Source: Geoglobus sp. UBA235 (GTDB lineage: Archaea > Halobacteriota > Archaeoglobi > Archaeoglobales > Archaeoglobaceae). From it: DNA of 64,000 bases. This document shows, piece after piece, positions 1 through 9,504 of the stretch. The stretch covers positions 9,966-73,965 of the forward strand of contig DACG01000010.1 of the NCBI GenBank assembly GCA_002494725.1, read 5' to 3'. The notes below the pieces were generated by a model. It made no database searches. It was not told the DNA's origin and saw only the letters and a list, made by a program, of their open reading frames with translations. The position numbers and the translations under genes were made by a program. Position 1 is the first letter of the stretch. Each line of letters begins with the position of its first letter.

Positions 1-992
1 GGGTATTTTTCAGATCAGAATACAGCAAGATACCTGAAATGCACTGCGTTTTAAGAACTGCTGAGAGAATTGTTCTTCTTCTGGAAAGGTGTACGGTTAA
101 TGGGCTGGATGAGATTTATAGAGTCGTTAAAAAACTGGATTTCTCTTTCATCGAGCCAGAATGGAGCTTTGCAGTCAGATCAACAAGGGCTGGAAATCAT
201 GACTTCACATCCATAGACATCGGCAGGGTTGCTGGAAAAGCTGTGATAGACAGCTACATGGAATCAAGAGGTGTCAGGCTCAGGGTTAATCTTGATGAGC
301 CTGACGTGATAGTGAGGTGTGATCTCATTGGAAATGACTTCATGGTGGGAATAGACATGACAGGAGACGAGGGTTTGCACAGAAGGAGATATCGGGTTTA
401 CCAGCATCCAGCCCCTCTCAATCCAGTCATCGCTGCATCCCTCGTTTATCTCTCAGAATGGTATCACAAAAACACCCTGCTTGACCCCTTCTGCGGGAGC
501 GGAACAATACTGTTCGAGGCTGGAATGATGGCCAGAAACATTCCGATATGCAGATTCAGGAAAGATTTTGCCTTCACCAGATTCTTCAGCAAAGTTCCAG
601 AAACAAGAGAAAACAGAGTTAATCTCAAACTGTATGGTGTTGAAAGATTTAGAAAGCATGTGGAGGGGGCGAGAATTATTGCCAAACACGTCCACATTTA
701 TCCAAAATTTCTTGAAGGTTACGCTGAAAGGATCAACGAGTATTTTGATGAAATAGATTTCATAATCACAAACCCTCCTTATGGATTCAGGATTGGAAAA
801 AAGAAGGTTATTGAGGACCTTTACAGCTCATTTCTGAAATCGACATCCGAGATTTTGAAGAAAAAGCTCGTTCTGATCACAGCAGAGAGAAATGTGTTTG
901 AAAAATATGCCAGAGAATATTTCGAAGATTTTCAGAGATATGATGTCAGATATGGAGGTTTGATAACTGGAGTTTACGTCATTGAAGCCTGA
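1..992 (+). CDS. tRNA (guanine-N2) methyltransferase, Trm14/TrmN-like, 5' partial
   Basis: Class I SAM-dependent RNA methyltransferase of the THUMP-linked Trm14/Trm-G10 group, which makes N2-methylguanosine in tRNA. The reading frame is open from the first bases of the window, so the N-terminus (ferredoxin-like/THUMP part) lies outside; the first ATG at 39 is internal. The SAM-binding motif DPFCGSGTILFEAG lies near 481-522 and the catalytic NPPYG motif near 771-785. NPPYG rather than DPPYG favours the Trm14 (m2G6) or RlmL-like side over Trm-G10, but this is inference from the motif alone. The 3' end overlaps the convergent membrane-protein gene by 14 bp. Confidence 0.82.
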   Translation, partial: VFFRSEYSKIPEMHCVLRTAERIVLLLERCTVNGLDEIYRVVKKLDFSFIEPEWSFAVRSTRAGNHDFTSIDIGRVAGKAVIDSYMESRGVRLRVNLDEPDVIVRCDLIGNDFMVGIDMTGDEGLHRRRYRVYQHPAPLNPVIAASLVYLSEWYHKNTLLDPFCGSGTILFEAGMMARNIPICRFRKDFAFTRFFSKVPETRENRVNLKLYGVERFRKHVEGARIIAKHVHIYPKFLEGYAERINEYFDEIDFIITNPPYGFRIGKKKVIEDLYSSFLKSTSEILKKKLVLITAERNVFEKYAREYFEDFQRYDVRYGGLITGVYVIEA

Positions 993-1698
993 TCCTTTCA
1001 ACGTTTAGCAGCATAAAATATGGTACAGAAAACATCGCTGAGGGAATTGCTGAGAGAAGATATCTTATCAAAAAGCCTGCGGTGAGATTGTAACCTTTAC
1101 GGCTGAACTCTGTCGTAATGAAATCCCCATAATGGAGGAAAAAAGGTGTGATAAGTGCAGATAACATGAGAAGGATCAATCCGAGCAGAATATCACCGTA
1201 TGATACCGTATAAAGATTGGGAGGTCTCAAAATTTCATAAATCACCCTTAAAACTGCAAGCAAAATAAAGGCTGTTACATTAAGAAAGGCAAAAGCAATC
1301 ACTGACTCTTCATTCATCACATTACCGGAAATGAAATTCAAAAACAGAACAATGGCTGTGGGGAGGAAAAACATTATCACTGGCGATATAAAAACAGGAA
1401 AGACTGCTCTTCTGGCAATCATATGCCAGAAGTTTCTGTAATCTCTTCCAAACAAGGGAAAAAGCAGGACACTAGCCCCTGTGTGACTCATGGAATTCAT
1501 CAGAAATGAAAGTGCTATCGAGAGTTTTCGAAACTCTTTTAGCCCGTAAAAGCTTCCAACAAGGATGATTAATGAAAAGATTGGGATAAAGATGCCCAGA
1601 TACTTTATCACCCCTTTTGATACCTTCACTGCAATTGATTTGAGATATAGGTGAATAAGAACTTTACTGAAAAACAATTTTACCACAAAGCAGGACAA
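979..1698 (-). CDS. multispanning membrane protein, unknown function
   Basis: A 239-residue protein made largely of hydrophobic segments. I count about six likely membrane helices, the first near residues 33-53. No catalytic or transport motif is recognised. It converges on the methyltransferase gene with a 14-bp overlap and diverges from rps17e. The first 30 residues are less hydrophobic and contain further possible starts, so the exact N-terminus is uncertain. I do not recognise the family. Confidence 0.6.
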   Translation of the reverse strand: MSCFVVKLFFSKVLIHLYLKSIAVKVSKGVIKYLGIFIPIFSLIILVGSFYGLKEFRKLSIALSFLMNSMSHTGASVLLFPLFGRDYRNFWHMIARRAVFPVFISPVIMFFLPTAIVLFLNFISGNVMNEESVIAFAFLNVTAFILLAVLRVIYEILRPPNLYTVSYGDILLGLILLMLSALITPFFLHYGDFITTEFSRKGYNLTAGFLIRYLLSAIPSAMFSVPYFMLLNVERIRLQ

Positions 1699-1701
1699 AA
1701 A

Positions 1702-1713
1702 AATTAAATATTT
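1702..1713 (+). promoter_or_regulatory. TATA box for rps17e-dapA
   Basis: An AATTAAATATTTT-like archaeal TATA element lies about 25-30 bp before a plausible start site near 1733. It is followed by a strong Shine-Dalgarno sequence (AGGTGGTGAT, 1733-1742) just before the S17e ATG at 1746. Confidence 0.45.
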
Positions 1714-1745
1714 TGGGGTAATTCCCGAAAGCAGGTGGTGATAGC

Positions 1746-1943
1746 ATGGGGACTGTAAAACCAGCTTACATCAAAAACATAGCAATTGAACTCCTGAAAA
1801 AGTATCCAGAGGCATTTACAAACAATTTCGATGAAAACAAGAAGCTTGTTGAAGAGCTGACAAACATAAGAAGCAAGATTGTAAGAAACAGGGTCGCAGG
1901 ATACATAACCAGAAAGGTAAACAGGGGATGGAAGAATGTTTGA
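1746..1943 (+). CDS. rps17e: 30S ribosomal protein S17e
   Basis: Small archaeal/eukaryotic-type ribosomal protein of 65 residues, the usual archaeal length. The N-terminal segment ([10 protein letters not shown]) and the basic C-terminal half ([12 protein letters not shown]) are characteristic of the family. It is part of the 30S subunit. The stop codon overlaps the dapA start by 8 bp, so the two are probably translationally coupled; a ribosomal gene leading a dapA gene is the notable feature of the arrangement. An AGGTGGTGAT Shine-Dalgarno sequence precedes the ATG. Confidence 0.93.
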   Translation: MGTVKPAYIKNIAIELLKKYPEAFTNNFDENKKLVEELTNIRSKIVRNRVAGYITRKVNRGWKNV

Positions 1944-2802
1944 GGGCATAATCCCAGCCCTCGTTACGCCCTTTAAGGAGAACTTCGATGTTGATTTTGA
2001 GGGTATTGCAAGGAATCTCGATTACCTTGAAAGGCATGTGAATGCACTCGTTCCAGCGGGAACAACAGGAGAGGCGGCAACGCTGAGCTATGAAGAGCAC
2101 ATTGAAGTTGTAAGGTACGTTTGTGAGACATCAAAGAAGCCCGTTATTGCCGGAGCAGGATCAAACTCCACAAGAGAGGCTTTGTACCTTGCAAAAGAAG
2201 TTGAAAAGGCCGGAGCAGATGCAGCGATGTTTGTAACACCCTACTACAACAAGCCCAATCCGGATGGGCTTGTGCAGCACTATTCAGAGATATCTAAGGA
2301 GATCTCGATACCCATCATAGTTTACAATGTCCCAAGCAGAACTGGAATAAATACAACTCCTGAAACAGTTAAAAGACTTGCAGAAATTGATGGGGTTGCC
2401 GGAATAAAGGAGGCAAGCGGAAATCTCAAGCAGGTTGCTGAAATAATAAGGACTACTCCTGAAGACTTCATTCTTCTCTCAGGTGAGGATTTCCTGACTT
2501 TGCCTGTTCTTCTTCTTGGAGGAAAGGGTGTTATAAGTGTTGCAGCAAATGTAGCTCCTCAGATAATGCAGGAGATGTATCAGGCATTCCAGAATGGAGA
2601 TGTTGAAAAGGCGAAAGAGCTTCATTACAGGCTCATGCCCCTCTACGATGCTCTTTTCATAGACACCAATCCAATCCCAGTTAAAAAAGCTCTTGAGCTT
2701 ATGGGGCTTGCAGCTGGGAAGCCAAGGCTGCCACTTGTTGAGCTGAATGATCAGAAAACAGAGAGGCTTAAAGCAGTTCTCAGGGAACTTGAGCTGATTT
2801 AG
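1936..2802 (+). CDS. dapA: 4-hydroxy-tetrahydrodipicolinate synthase
   Basis: Condenses pyruvate with aspartate semialdehyde in the diaminopimelate route to lysine. The 288-residue length is normal for the family. It has the class I aldolase signature: GTTGE at 42-46, the catalytic Tyr130 in YNVPSRTG, and the Schiff-base Lys158 in GIKEASGN. The start at 1936 lies inside the end of rps17e (8-bp overlap). dapB is about 900 bp downstream, separated by an oppositely oriented hemerythrin gene. Some archaeal DapA relatives act on other keto acids, but the nearby dapB supports a lysine role. Confidence 0.93.
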   Translation: MFEGIIPALVTPFKENFDVDFEGIARNLDYLERHVNALVPAGTTGEAATLSYEEHIEVVRYVCETSKKPVIAGAGSNSTREALYLAKEVEKAGADAAMFVTPYYNKPNPDGLVQHYSEISKEISIPIIVYNVPSRTGINTTPETVKRLAEIDGVAGIKEASGNLKQVAEIIRTTPEDFILLSGEDFLTLPVLLLGGKGVISVAANVAPQIMQEMYQAFQNGDVEKAKELHYRLMPLYDALFIDTNPIPVKKALELMGLAAGKPRLPLVELNDQKTERLKAVLRELELI

Positions 2803-3554
2803 GTCTTTTGCTGATCTTCACCCTTTTTAATTCTGAACGCATAAACTCCCTTCCTTTTCATCTCCTCAATCTCAAACCCCTCAAGTCTCTTTTCAAGCTC
2901 TTCACTTTTCTCATCATACATCACAGTCAGAGTGGCATTTTCGGGCATTAGATCAGCCAGCCTGAAAACAAAATCGTCTCTATCCTCCTTAGGCACTGCC
3001 CTTGCCTCGACAATTGCGTTTCCAGTTTTTGAAAGTATTTCAACAAAGATCTCATCTGCAAGCCTTTTCATCTCATCGATTGTTCCAAGCCTCTCATCAA
3101 CCCTCATGAAATCACTGATGAGTTCATTTTTTTCCTCCCCGGTGAAAACGTTATCCAAGCCAGGGAAGAGCGAGTGATTCTCCTTGTCTATGTGATCCGG
3201 AATGAAATTTGCCCATTCTCTGAGGCTGACAATTGCATTACCAATATCTCCTTTCTCGAGAGATTCAATTGCCTCTCTCACCCTTGACCTTGTCATCTCA
3301 TGCTCCCTTTCCATTGCTTCAATTGGCGAGATGTCAATTCTCTTTCCCCTGACTTTATCAAAAACAACCTTCTCTTCTTTCTCGTGATGGTACCGATCTG
3401 CAAACTTCCTTATGAATTTAACAGCCTTTTTGAGGGTTTCAGGGTCAATATCATGGCTCACCCTCATTGCAGACAGAGCTGAGGCTACCTGAAGAATCGG
3501 ATAGTGTTCCACAGTCATTATTCTGAACGGATTTCTTTCTGTCAAGCCAACCAC
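2799..3554 (-). CDS. hemerythrin-like (HHE) domain protein
   Basis: A 251-residue protein with an N-terminal four-helix hemerythrin-like domain. Probable di-iron ligands are visible: His18 (EHYP), the HHEKEE segment, the EREHE segment, and HIDKENHSLFP. The last 70 residues form a separate small domain with a VYAFRIKK-type ending, resembling DUF2249-like C-terminal modules. Likely roles are O2, NO or iron sensing or binding; none is proven by the sequence. The start is uncertain: GTG at 3554 or TTG at 3545, the latter better spaced from a GGGTGG Shine-Dalgarno. It overlaps the dapA end by 4 bp. Confidence 0.8.
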   Translation of the reverse strand: MVGLTERNPFRIMTVEHYPILQVASALSAMRVSHDIDPETLKKAVKFIRKFADRYHHEKEEKVVFDKVRGKRIDISPIEAMEREHEMTRSRVREAIESLEKGDIGNAIVSLREWANFIPDHIDKENHSLFPGLDNVFTGEEKNELISDFMRVDERLGTIDEMKRLADEIFVEILSKTGNAIVEARAVPKEDRDDFVFRLADLMPENATLTVMYDEKSEELEKRLEGFEIEEMKRKGVYAFRIKKGEDQQKT

Positions 3555-3579
3555 CCTTTAAAGAATGAGGTGACTGTAA

Positions 3580-3589
3580 ATTTATAAAT
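3580..3589. promoter_or_regulatory. symmetrical TATA-like element between hemerythrin and dapB
   Basis: The palindrome ATTTATAAAT sits about 26 bp upstream of the expected start of the minus-strand hemerythrin transcript. The 149-bp divergent spacer to dapB contains no gene. Confidence 0.35.
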
Positions 3590-3703
3590 GCTTCTGAATA
3601 TTTTAATGTAGCTCAAGATGGAAAACAGAATTTTCCGTATGAGTTGCCGAAGTGTAGTCTGTTCAACAAAACCTTTTTCTAATTCGTAGGTCCATAAAAA
3701 ATC

Positions 3704-4474
3704 ATGAAGATCGCTGTTCACGGTGCGGCCGGCAGGATGGGGAGGCTTGTTGTGAAGAACGCTGTGGAGGATGATCTGGAGATCGTTCAGGCGTTTGACG
3801 TTTTGAGGGTTGGAGAAGATGCAGGAGAGGTTGCAGGAGTTGGGAAACTTGGTGTTGCTATCTCAGACGACGTAGAAGCTATTTCTTGTGATGTTGTTGT
3901 GGACTTCTCCATTCCTTCAGCTACGATGAAGCTCCTTGAGGTATGCTCTAAAAAGGGCGTCAAAGCTGTTGTTGGAACTACTGGTTTCTCTGATGAGCAG
4001 AAAAAGAAAATAAGAGAGTTTGCAAAAAACACCCCTATCGTTCTCTCTCCAAATTTCAGTGTAGGAGTGAATATATTCTGGAAAGCCTTAGAAATGCTGG
4101 CGGAAAAGCTCTCAGATTACGACATGGAAATTGTGGAAATTCACCACCGATTTAAGAGAGATGCCCCAAGCGGTACAGCTCTAAGAGCTGGAGAAATTTT
4201 AAAAGAGGAATCCAGAAAAAGTCTCCGCTTTATATTTGGGAGAGAAGGAGAGGCTACGAGACAGGATGATGAGATTGGTATATTTGCAATTAGAGGAGGA
4301 GATGTTGTTGGAGAGCATACGGTTTTCTTCATCGGATTTGGAGAAAGAATCGAACTCACACACAGAGCCTGGAACAGAGAGGCTTTTTCGAGAGGGGCCA
4401 TCAGGGCTGCCAGGTGGATAGCAGGAGTTGACAGACCTGGCCTCTACTCAATGAACGATGTCCTCGGCATATAA
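3704..4474 (+). CDS. dapB: 4-hydroxy-tetrahydrodipicolinate reductase
   Basis: NAD(P)H-dependent reductase, the step after DapA in lysine/diaminopimelate synthesis. The 256-residue length is normal. The nucleotide-binding GAAGRMG motif is at residues 7-13. The substrate-binding and catalytic segment EIHHRFKRDAPSGTA is present with both His, the Lys and the SGT. The GTTGFS segment is also conserved. The gene stands alone, with short spacers on both sides. Confidence 0.94.
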   Translation: MKIAVHGAAGRMGRLVVKNAVEDDLEIVQAFDVLRVGEDAGEVAGVGKLGVAISDDVEAISCDVVVDFSIPSATMKLLEVCSKKGVKAVVGTTGFSDEQKKKIREFAKNTPIVLSPNFSVGVNIFWKALEMLAEKLSDYDMEIVEIHHRFKRDAPSGTALRAGEILKEESRKSLRFIFGREGEATRQDDEIGIFAIRGGDVVGEHTVFFIGFGERIELTHRAWNREAFSRGAIRAARWIAGVDRPGLYSMNDVLGI

Positions 4475-4515
4475 TTTCGAAGCATTTATTTTTTGTTCCT
4501 GACAATTACAAGGGG

Positions 4516-5343
4516 ATGGGCATGGTGTCATTTGAGGAAGTTGTTTCCACCGTAGTTGAGCTATTCAGGAAAGCCGAGACCGAGTTGCCTGAGGATGTTT
4601 TGAAGGCCCTGAAGAGAGCGTATAACAGAGAGGAGAATGAGGTGGCAAGGAACACACTGAGAGCGATAATCCAGAACGTCGAAGCCTCGAGGAAGCTGAG
4701 GGTGCCGATGTGCCAGGACACGGGTCTGCCCATAATATTCGTGGAGATTGGACAGGAGCTCTGCTTGAATTTCAACCTGAGAGATGCCATAGTTGAGGGG
4801 GTTAAAAGAGCGACGAAGGAAGTGCCTCTAAGACCAAACGCCGTGCATCCGCTGACGAGAGAAAATCCGGGGACAAATGTGGGTATGCACGTGCCCGTGG
4901 TGACAACTGAAATAATTGAGGGTGACAAGCTGAAACTCACTGTGATGCCCAAGGGAGCGGGAAGTGAGAACGTCTCCGCCCTGAGGATGCTGCTACCAAG
5001 CCAAGCCGGAGACGTTGAGAGGTTCGTACTTGAAGTGGTAAAGGGTGCAGGTGGAAAACCCTGTCCGCCAATAGTTGTTGGGGTCGGAATTGGCTCCACA
5101 TTTGACGGAGCGGCTAAGCTTGCCAAAAAGGCTCTGCTCAGGAACATGACGGAGATGGACGAGTTCGAACTGGGCCTCCTTGAAAAGGTCAACAGCCTCG
5201 GTATAGGGCCCGGAGGGCTCGGAGGGGACACCACAGCACTGGCAGTTCTCGTCGAGATGGGGCACTGCCACACAGCATCGCTGCCGGTGGCTGTCAACAT
5301 CCAGTGCTGGGCCAACAGAAGAGCCTCAGCCATACTGAGGTGA
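4516..5343 (+). CDS. class I fumarate hydratase, alpha subunit
   Basis: N-terminal-half subunit of the oxygen-sensitive [4Fe-4S] fumarase family, interconverting fumarate and malate; related tartrate dehydratases share this fold. It has 275 residues, as in other two-subunit archaeal enzymes. A cluster cysteine is visible in MCQDTGLP, and the [16 protein letters not shown] and [11 protein letters not shown] segments are family signatures. It is followed directly by the beta subunit with a TGATG junction, so the two form an operon. Several in-frame starts lie within a few codons of 4516. Confidence 0.92.
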   Translation: MGMVSFEEVVSTVVELFRKAETELPEDVLKALKRAYNREENEVARNTLRAIIQNVEASRKLRVPMCQDTGLPIIFVEIGQELCLNFNLRDAIVEGVKRATKEVPLRPNAVHPLTRENPGTNVGMHVPVVTTEIIEGDKLKLTVMPKGAGSENVSALRMLLPSQAGDVERFVLEVVKGAGGKPCPPIVVGVGIGSTFDGAAKLAKKALLRNMTEMDEFELGLLEKVNSLGIGPGGLGGDTTALAVLVEMGHCHTASLPVAVNIQCWANRRASAILR

Positions 5344-5348
5344 TGCCC

Positions 5349-5939
5349 ATGGCTGAGTACAGACTCGAAACTCCCGTGAGCATGGAGGAGATTAGGAAGC
5401 TGAATGTTGGGGATGTGGTTTACATAACCGGGACGATGATAACCGCAAGAGACGAGGCACACCTCAGGATGCTCGAGTACTTTGAGAGAGGAGAGGAGAT
5501 ACCATTCAAAATCGAAGATGCTGTGATCTACCACTGCGGACCGATAATAGTGGAGGAGGGTGGCAGATACAGAGCCATTTCCGCCGGTCCAACCACATCA
5601 GCAAGGATGGATCCGCTGGCTCCAAAGGTTCTCGAGAGAGTAGAGAGGATGGTTATAGTGGGCAAGGGAGGGATGGGTGAGGGTGTTGTCAGGGCGCTCA
5701 GGGGCAAAGGAGTTTACCTCGCCTACACCGGCGGAGCGGGGGCTTTAGCAGCGCAGGCGATAAGAGAGGTAAAGGGCGTTTACTGGGAAGATCTGGGAAT
5801 GCCCGAGGCTGTCTGGATTTTTGAGGTAGAGAACTTCGGCCCCTGCATAGTGGGTATAGACGCGAAGGAAAACAGTCTGTACAGAGAGGTGAAAAACAGG
5901 GTTGAAGAGAACTTTAAACGAATCCTTTCTCAATCATGA
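5349..5939 (+). CDS. class I fumarate hydratase, beta subunit
   Basis: C-terminal-half subunit of the two-subunit fumarase, matching the swivelling domain of bacterial class I enzymes. I chose ATG 5349 because the GAGGTG at 5337-5342 lies 6 nt upstream. ATG 5343 leaves no space, and ATG 5304 would lie inside the alpha gene. Family segments visible are [17 protein letters not shown] and GKGGM. The protein has 196 residues. Its 3' end overlaps the convergent regulator gene by 26 bp. Confidence 0.92.
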   Translation: MAEYRLETPVSMEEIRKLNVGDVVYITGTMITARDEAHLRMLEYFERGEEIPFKIEDAVIYHCGPIIVEEGGRYRAISAGPTTSARMDPLAPKVLERVERMVIVGKGGMGEGVVRALRGKGVYLAYTGGAGALAAQAIREVKGVYWEDLGMPEAVWIFEVENFGPCIVGIDAKENSLYREVKNRVEENFKRILSQS

Positions 5940-6723
5940 CCTCGTCAATTATTTTCCCCCACTCAGCATTTTCAGCTTTCTCCCAGAGGTACCAGAACAG
6001 GTACTCACACCACCTAACAAAATCCCTGTCTCTTGAAACATATATCCTGTCAGTTCTGTCGTTGAGCTGTAAAACTGCAAGATTTCCATCAATTACACCG
6101 AGCTGAATTGGAGTATCAAGGATCCTGATCTCAACCTTGCTTTTTATTATCTCATACTCCTCCCTGCACAGATCCATGTCCATCAGAACCTTCTTGAACA
6201 TGGATCTTCTACCAAAAAGCGTTTCATGATTGCTTATAACCCTCTCCGAGACTCCCTCAAGATTCTTTTCTGCCATCAGTCTGTATATGTCATAGCTTAT
6301 AACCTTGTCAACATACAGGCCATAGGTTCTGGCATTCATTATCTCCCTTACGCCTATTTCAAGGGCTCTTTCAATATCCATCACCTCTGCCTTCTTCAGA
6401 TTGTGAAATCCGGCAACAAATCCAGGAGGAAGTAATGTGATGAATTCCGAGAGATCAAGAATGTCATTTCTGTACTCATAAACGCATTCCAGGGAAAAAA
6501 GTATCTTCTCAACTGCGACACCAAATCCTGTGAGCCTGTATCTGCCATTAAACCTCTCAACAATGTCAAGGTTTTCGAGTTTTGACATTATTCTTGATGC
6601 TGTTGAGAAGGATATTCCATCTGTTTCAGCAATATCTGCAACACCACACGGTTCTTCTTTCAGTTTTCTTAAAATTTCAATTCTTCCCTGATTTCCAAGC
6701 TCTCTTATAAGGTATTCTTTCAT
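5914..6723 (-). CDS. winged-helix transcriptional regulator, FilR1-like
   Basis: A 269-residue archaeal regulator. An N-terminal winged HTH (about residues 5-70) is followed by a middle/C-terminal domain of the type formerly called DUF1724 (FilR1 middle domain). Segments such as [12 protein letters not shown] and the acidic-aromatic C-terminus fit this family. The ligand and targets are unknown. Such regulators are abundant in Archaeoglobales and methanogens. It overlaps fumarase beta at its 3' end and is followed upstream by the nth gene with a short A/T-rich spacer. Confidence 0.8.
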   Translation of the reverse strand: MKEYLIRELGNQGRIEILRKLKEEPCGVADIAETDGISFSTASRIMSKLENLDIVERFNGRYRLTGFGVAVEKILFSLECVYEYRNDILDLSEFITLLPPGFVAGFHNLKKAEVMDIERALEIGVREIMNARTYGLYVDKVISYDIYRLMAEKNLEGVSERVISNHETLFGRRSMFKKVLMDMDLCREEYEIIKSKVEIRILDTPIQLGVIDGNLAVLQLNDRTDRIYVSRDRDFVRWCEYLFWYLWEKAENAEWGKIIDEVMIEKGFV

Positions 6724-6779
6724 AACACTGAAGTTTTCGTTTTTCTTTAAAATTTTTCGATGAATTATACTGAAATTTA

Positions 6780-7409
6780 TTATAATTTTCCAGGATAATA
6801 CTCACAGATATCTGAAATCCTGCATTCTTCACATAGGGGCTTTTGAGGCTTGCAAACCGTCTGCCCATACCCAACAAACGCCTTGTTTATCTTCCTCCTC
6901 ATCCCCTCAGGAATTACCTTGATGAGCCCCCTCTCTGTCTCCTCAGGCGTTCTGGTCTTCACAATTCCAAGCCTGTTTGCGATTCTGTGAACATGAGTGT
7001 CGACAGCTATGGTATCAGCCCCGAAAACCTCGGAAAGGACTATGTTGGCAACCTTCCTCCCAACTCCGGGAAGCTTGATGAGCTCCTCAAATGTGTCAGG
7101 TATGTCTTTTCCATCAAGCTCCTCTGCAAGCTTTTTCAGAATTTTTGCTTTATTCTTGTAAAACCCCACACCCCTTATCAGCCCGGCAAGCTCGTGCTCA
7201 TCAATTCTTTTGAGATCTTCAAACTCCCTGACCCTTTCAAAAAGTCTTTCAGCAACAACAGCGGTCTGTTCATCTCTTGTTCTGGTTGAGAGGATTGCAG
7301 AAACAAGAACTCTGAAGGGATCTGTTGTTCTTTTCTTTAAGGCATAAACGGGAGCGTTTCTCTTTCTCGCCTCCTCTTCCATCACTGCAAGTATTCGCTC
7401 AATGTCCAT
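6780..7409 (-). CDS. nth: endonuclease III, DNA glycosylase/AP lyase
   Basis: Base-excision repair enzyme that removes oxidised pyrimidines and nicks abasic sites. It has 209 residues. The helix-hairpin-helix LPGVGRKVAN carries the catalytic Lys119, and the catalytic Asp137 is in VDTHVHR. The C-terminal [4Fe-4S] ligands C186, C193, C196 and C202 have the family spacing C-X6-C-X2-C-X5-C. The start overlaps the end of the upstream HAD gene by 11 bp, so the two are probably co-transcribed. Confidence 0.95.
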   Translation of the reverse strand: MDIERILAVMEEEARKRNAPVYALKKRTTDPFRVLVSAILSTRTRDEQTAVVAERLFERVREFEDLKRIDEHELAGLIRGVGFYKNKAKILKKLAEELDGKDIPDTFEELIKLPGVGRKVANIVLSEVFGADTIAVDTHVHRIANRLGIVKTRTPEETERGLIKVIPEGMRRKINKAFVGYGQTVCKPQKPLCEECRISDICEYYPGKL

Positions 7410-7980
7410 TCATCCTCCTCTCCAGAAAATCCATCAGACTGTGATAGCTCTTGAAGCTGTGATCAGGAACAAAGCCAAATTTCCTCACAGCTTCCCTTGC
7501 TTTCTCACTTTCATAAAGCCAGAACTCAATTCCGGCGTTTTTAGCGGTTAAGTAGTCAAAGTAATAGTCGCCAACAAGTGCCACCTCATCTTCCTTGGCT
7601 CTAACCTCATCCATTACGTGAATTATGGGGTATGGAGATGGCTTTATATCATCCTCTCTGGTGAATATGAAGTCAAATTTGAGATTGTGTCTCTGAAGGT
7701 TTATTTTCACGCTCTTCATTGAGTTTCTGGTGTACAGAGCAGTGTGAACTCCATTATCTCCGAGAAAATCAAGAAGATCTCTCACCCCCGGATACAGCCT
7801 CGACCTTCTGGCACACTCAATCTCATGGCTTTCAAGAACTTCAAGGCACCTCCATCCATCATCTCTCCACATTATCTCCTCTAAAATCGAACCCTCTATC
7901 CCCAGGGCTGCCTTAATTTCCTCTACGGGAATGTTGAACTCAACGAGGGTTCCATCCAGATCAAATACTATGAGCTTCAC
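7399..7980 (-). CDS. HAD-superfamily hydrolase
   Basis: A 193-residue phosphatase-like protein of the haloacid dehalogenase superfamily. Motif I is at the very N-terminus (FDLDGTLVEF, nucleophile Asp7). A cap-like helical region occupies about residues 20-70. Motif II is in LYTRNS, motif III is KPSPYP, and motif IV is GDYYFD. The substrate is not predictable; phosphoglycolate phosphatase-like enzymes are the closest in layout. It lies upstream of nth in the same transcript. Confidence 0.85.
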   Translation of the reverse strand: MKLIVFDLDGTLVEFNIPVEEIKAALGIEGSILEEIMWRDDGWRCLEVLESHEIECARRSRLYPGVRDLLDFLGDNGVHTALYTRNSMKSVKINLQRHNLKFDFIFTREDDIKPSPYPIIHVMDEVRAKEDEVALVGDYYFDYLTAKNAGIEFWLYESEKAREAVRKFGFVPDHSFKSYHSLMDFLERRMNGH

Positions 7981-8028
7981 CTATGGGAAATTTCATGTGT
8001 GGCTTTAAAAATTTAATTAAAGTGATAG

Positions 8029-9198
8029 TCAGAGTCTTTTCCTGAACTCAGCAGGAAGCTTGAGAATGCTTGCAAGTCCTATGAGATTTTCCTTGCTTAT
8101 CAGACCATCTGCGACCTCCTTCAACGCCTCTTTTGCATTGAAAGCTATTCCAAGGCCTGCCTTTTCAATCATGATCCTGTCATTTGCTCCATCTCCAACC
8201 GCAACAATGTTTTCCCTTTTTATACCCTCTTTTCTTGCTATCTCCTCTATAATCCTGGCCTTCTCCTCTGCCGTGATAATTTTTCCTCTGATTCTCCCTG
8301 TAAGCCTCCCGTCCTTTATCTCAAGCTCGTTCCCGAAGGCATAGTCAAGGCCAAGCTCATTCTTGAGCTTTTCTGTAAAGTACGTGAAACCTCCGCTTAT
8401 CAGTGCGACCTTGTAGCCAGCTTTTTTAAGGCTCTCTATGAGCTCTCTCGCTCCTTCGGTGAGCTTTATGCTGTCATATATTCTCTCCATTACCTCAACA
8501 GGCAATCCCTCAAGCAGCTTTACTCTTTCTCTCAGAGCCGTCTCAAAATCTATCTCTCCATTCATTGCCTTGCTTGTGAGCTCTCTGACCTCATTCTCAA
8601 CTCCCGCCATCTTTGCCAGCTCATCAATTATTTCTGTATCAATCAGGGTTGAATCCATATCGAAGACTATCAGCCTCTTTTCCTCCTTTGAGATATCGTA
8701 GGGCTGGATAACCACATCCAGTCCGGTTCTTTCGATCTCCTGCTTCAGCTTTTTCTTGATGACTTCAGGATTCGCCCCCCTGAGGTCAACCTCTATGGAA
8801 ATGGAGATGAGCTGATCCCTTGCGGTGAGGTTTGTTCTCTCAATGTTGACACCATGGCTGAAAAGGATCTTGGAGACATCCCTCACTATTCCAACCCTGT
8901 CCTTACCTATGACTGTAATTATGTATCTCTCCTTTTCTCTTTGCTCGATTTTTTCGAACGGTGATATGTGAACCTGAACTCCTATTTCCTTTCCAGCTTG
9001 ATCAAGCCTTTTCCTGATCTCATCAATGTCAAGACTACAGGCCGAAATGTCTCCAACCGCAAACATCATGAATATTCCGTGAAAAACGTTCTGCTCGATA
9101 TCAACTATGTTTATGTTCGCATCTGCTAAAACATCGGTTATCCTGTAAACTATTCCCGGCTTGTCAACTCCAAAGACCGAAATGGCGAGGAGCTTCAC
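8029..9198 (-). CDS. serB: phosphoserine phosphatase with two N-terminal ACT domains
   Basis: Last step of serine synthesis, hydrolysing phosphoserine. It has 389 residues. Two ACT regulatory domains (about 1-78 and 91-168) precede a HAD phosphatase domain whose motif I is VFDMDSTLID (Asp180, Asp182). SGGFTYF and GDGANDRIMI supply motifs II and IV. The ACT domains suggest allosteric control, probably by an amino acid. It is the most upstream gene in its string and is separated from the HAD gene by about 48 bp. Confidence 0.93.
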   Translation of the reverse strand: MKLLAISVFGVDKPGIVYRITDVLADANINIVDIEQNVFHGIFMMFAVGDISACSLDIDEIRKRLDQAGKEIGVQVHISPFEKIEQREKERYIITVIGKDRVGIVRDVSKILFSHGVNIERTNLTARDQLISISIEVDLRGANPEVIKKKLKQEIERTGLDVVIQPYDISKEEKRLIVFDMDSTLIDTEIIDELAKMAGVENEVRELTSKAMNGEIDFETALRERVKLLEGLPVEVMERIYDSIKLTEGARELIESLKKAGYKVALISGGFTYFTEKLKNELGLDYAFGNELEIKDGRLTGRIRGKIITAEEKARIIEEIARKEGIKRENIVAVGDGANDRIMIEKAGLGIAFNAKEALKEVADGLISKENLIGLASILKLPAEFRKRL

Positions 9199-9222
9199 AG
9201 AGCAATTTGTGAGGGAGAGTAT

Positions 9223-9357
9223 ATGAATATTTTCAGCAAGGAATCTTGCCAGTCTGTGACAGAGCAGATGTGTAAAAATCCGTACAATGTGAAGAGAATG
9301 TTTTTCGGTTCTGGAAAAGAGTGTGAAGGTACCGCTTTGAAATCACTGAAACTGTGA
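9223..9357 (+). CDS. possible small Cys-containing protein, 44 residues
   Basis: A short ORF in the 306-bp gap between serB and the hdrA-like gene. An ATG at 9223 is preceded by GAGGGAG at 9211-9217 with good spacing. The product has 44 residues with three Cys and a basic C-terminus. There is no recognisable family. It may be chance; the Shine-Dalgarno is the only support. The rest of the gap shows only an A/T-rich promoter-like stretch (GTATTAAAAAATA near 9475) before the apparently near-leaderless hdrA start. Confidence 0.22.
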   Translation: MNIFSKESCQSVTEQMCKNPYNVKRMFFGSGKECEGTALKSLKL

Positions 9358-9504
9358 AATTTTTAGTTTTCTGTGACAGGACTGATGCAAAACCCTGCTA
9401 CTCTACAATTGACCCGAAAGTGTAACAAAAATATCGGGCTGAGAGATTTGATTTTAAACTCAACATGGGAGAAGTATTAAAAAATAACCGTTCCAGTTTT
9501 TTCA

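Noticed and set aside
4506..5534. 342-codon minus-strand ORF opposite the fumarase genes
   Set aside because: It is a low-complexity Ser/Thr/Pro-rich mirror of the well-supported fumarase alpha/beta genes and has no family similarity.
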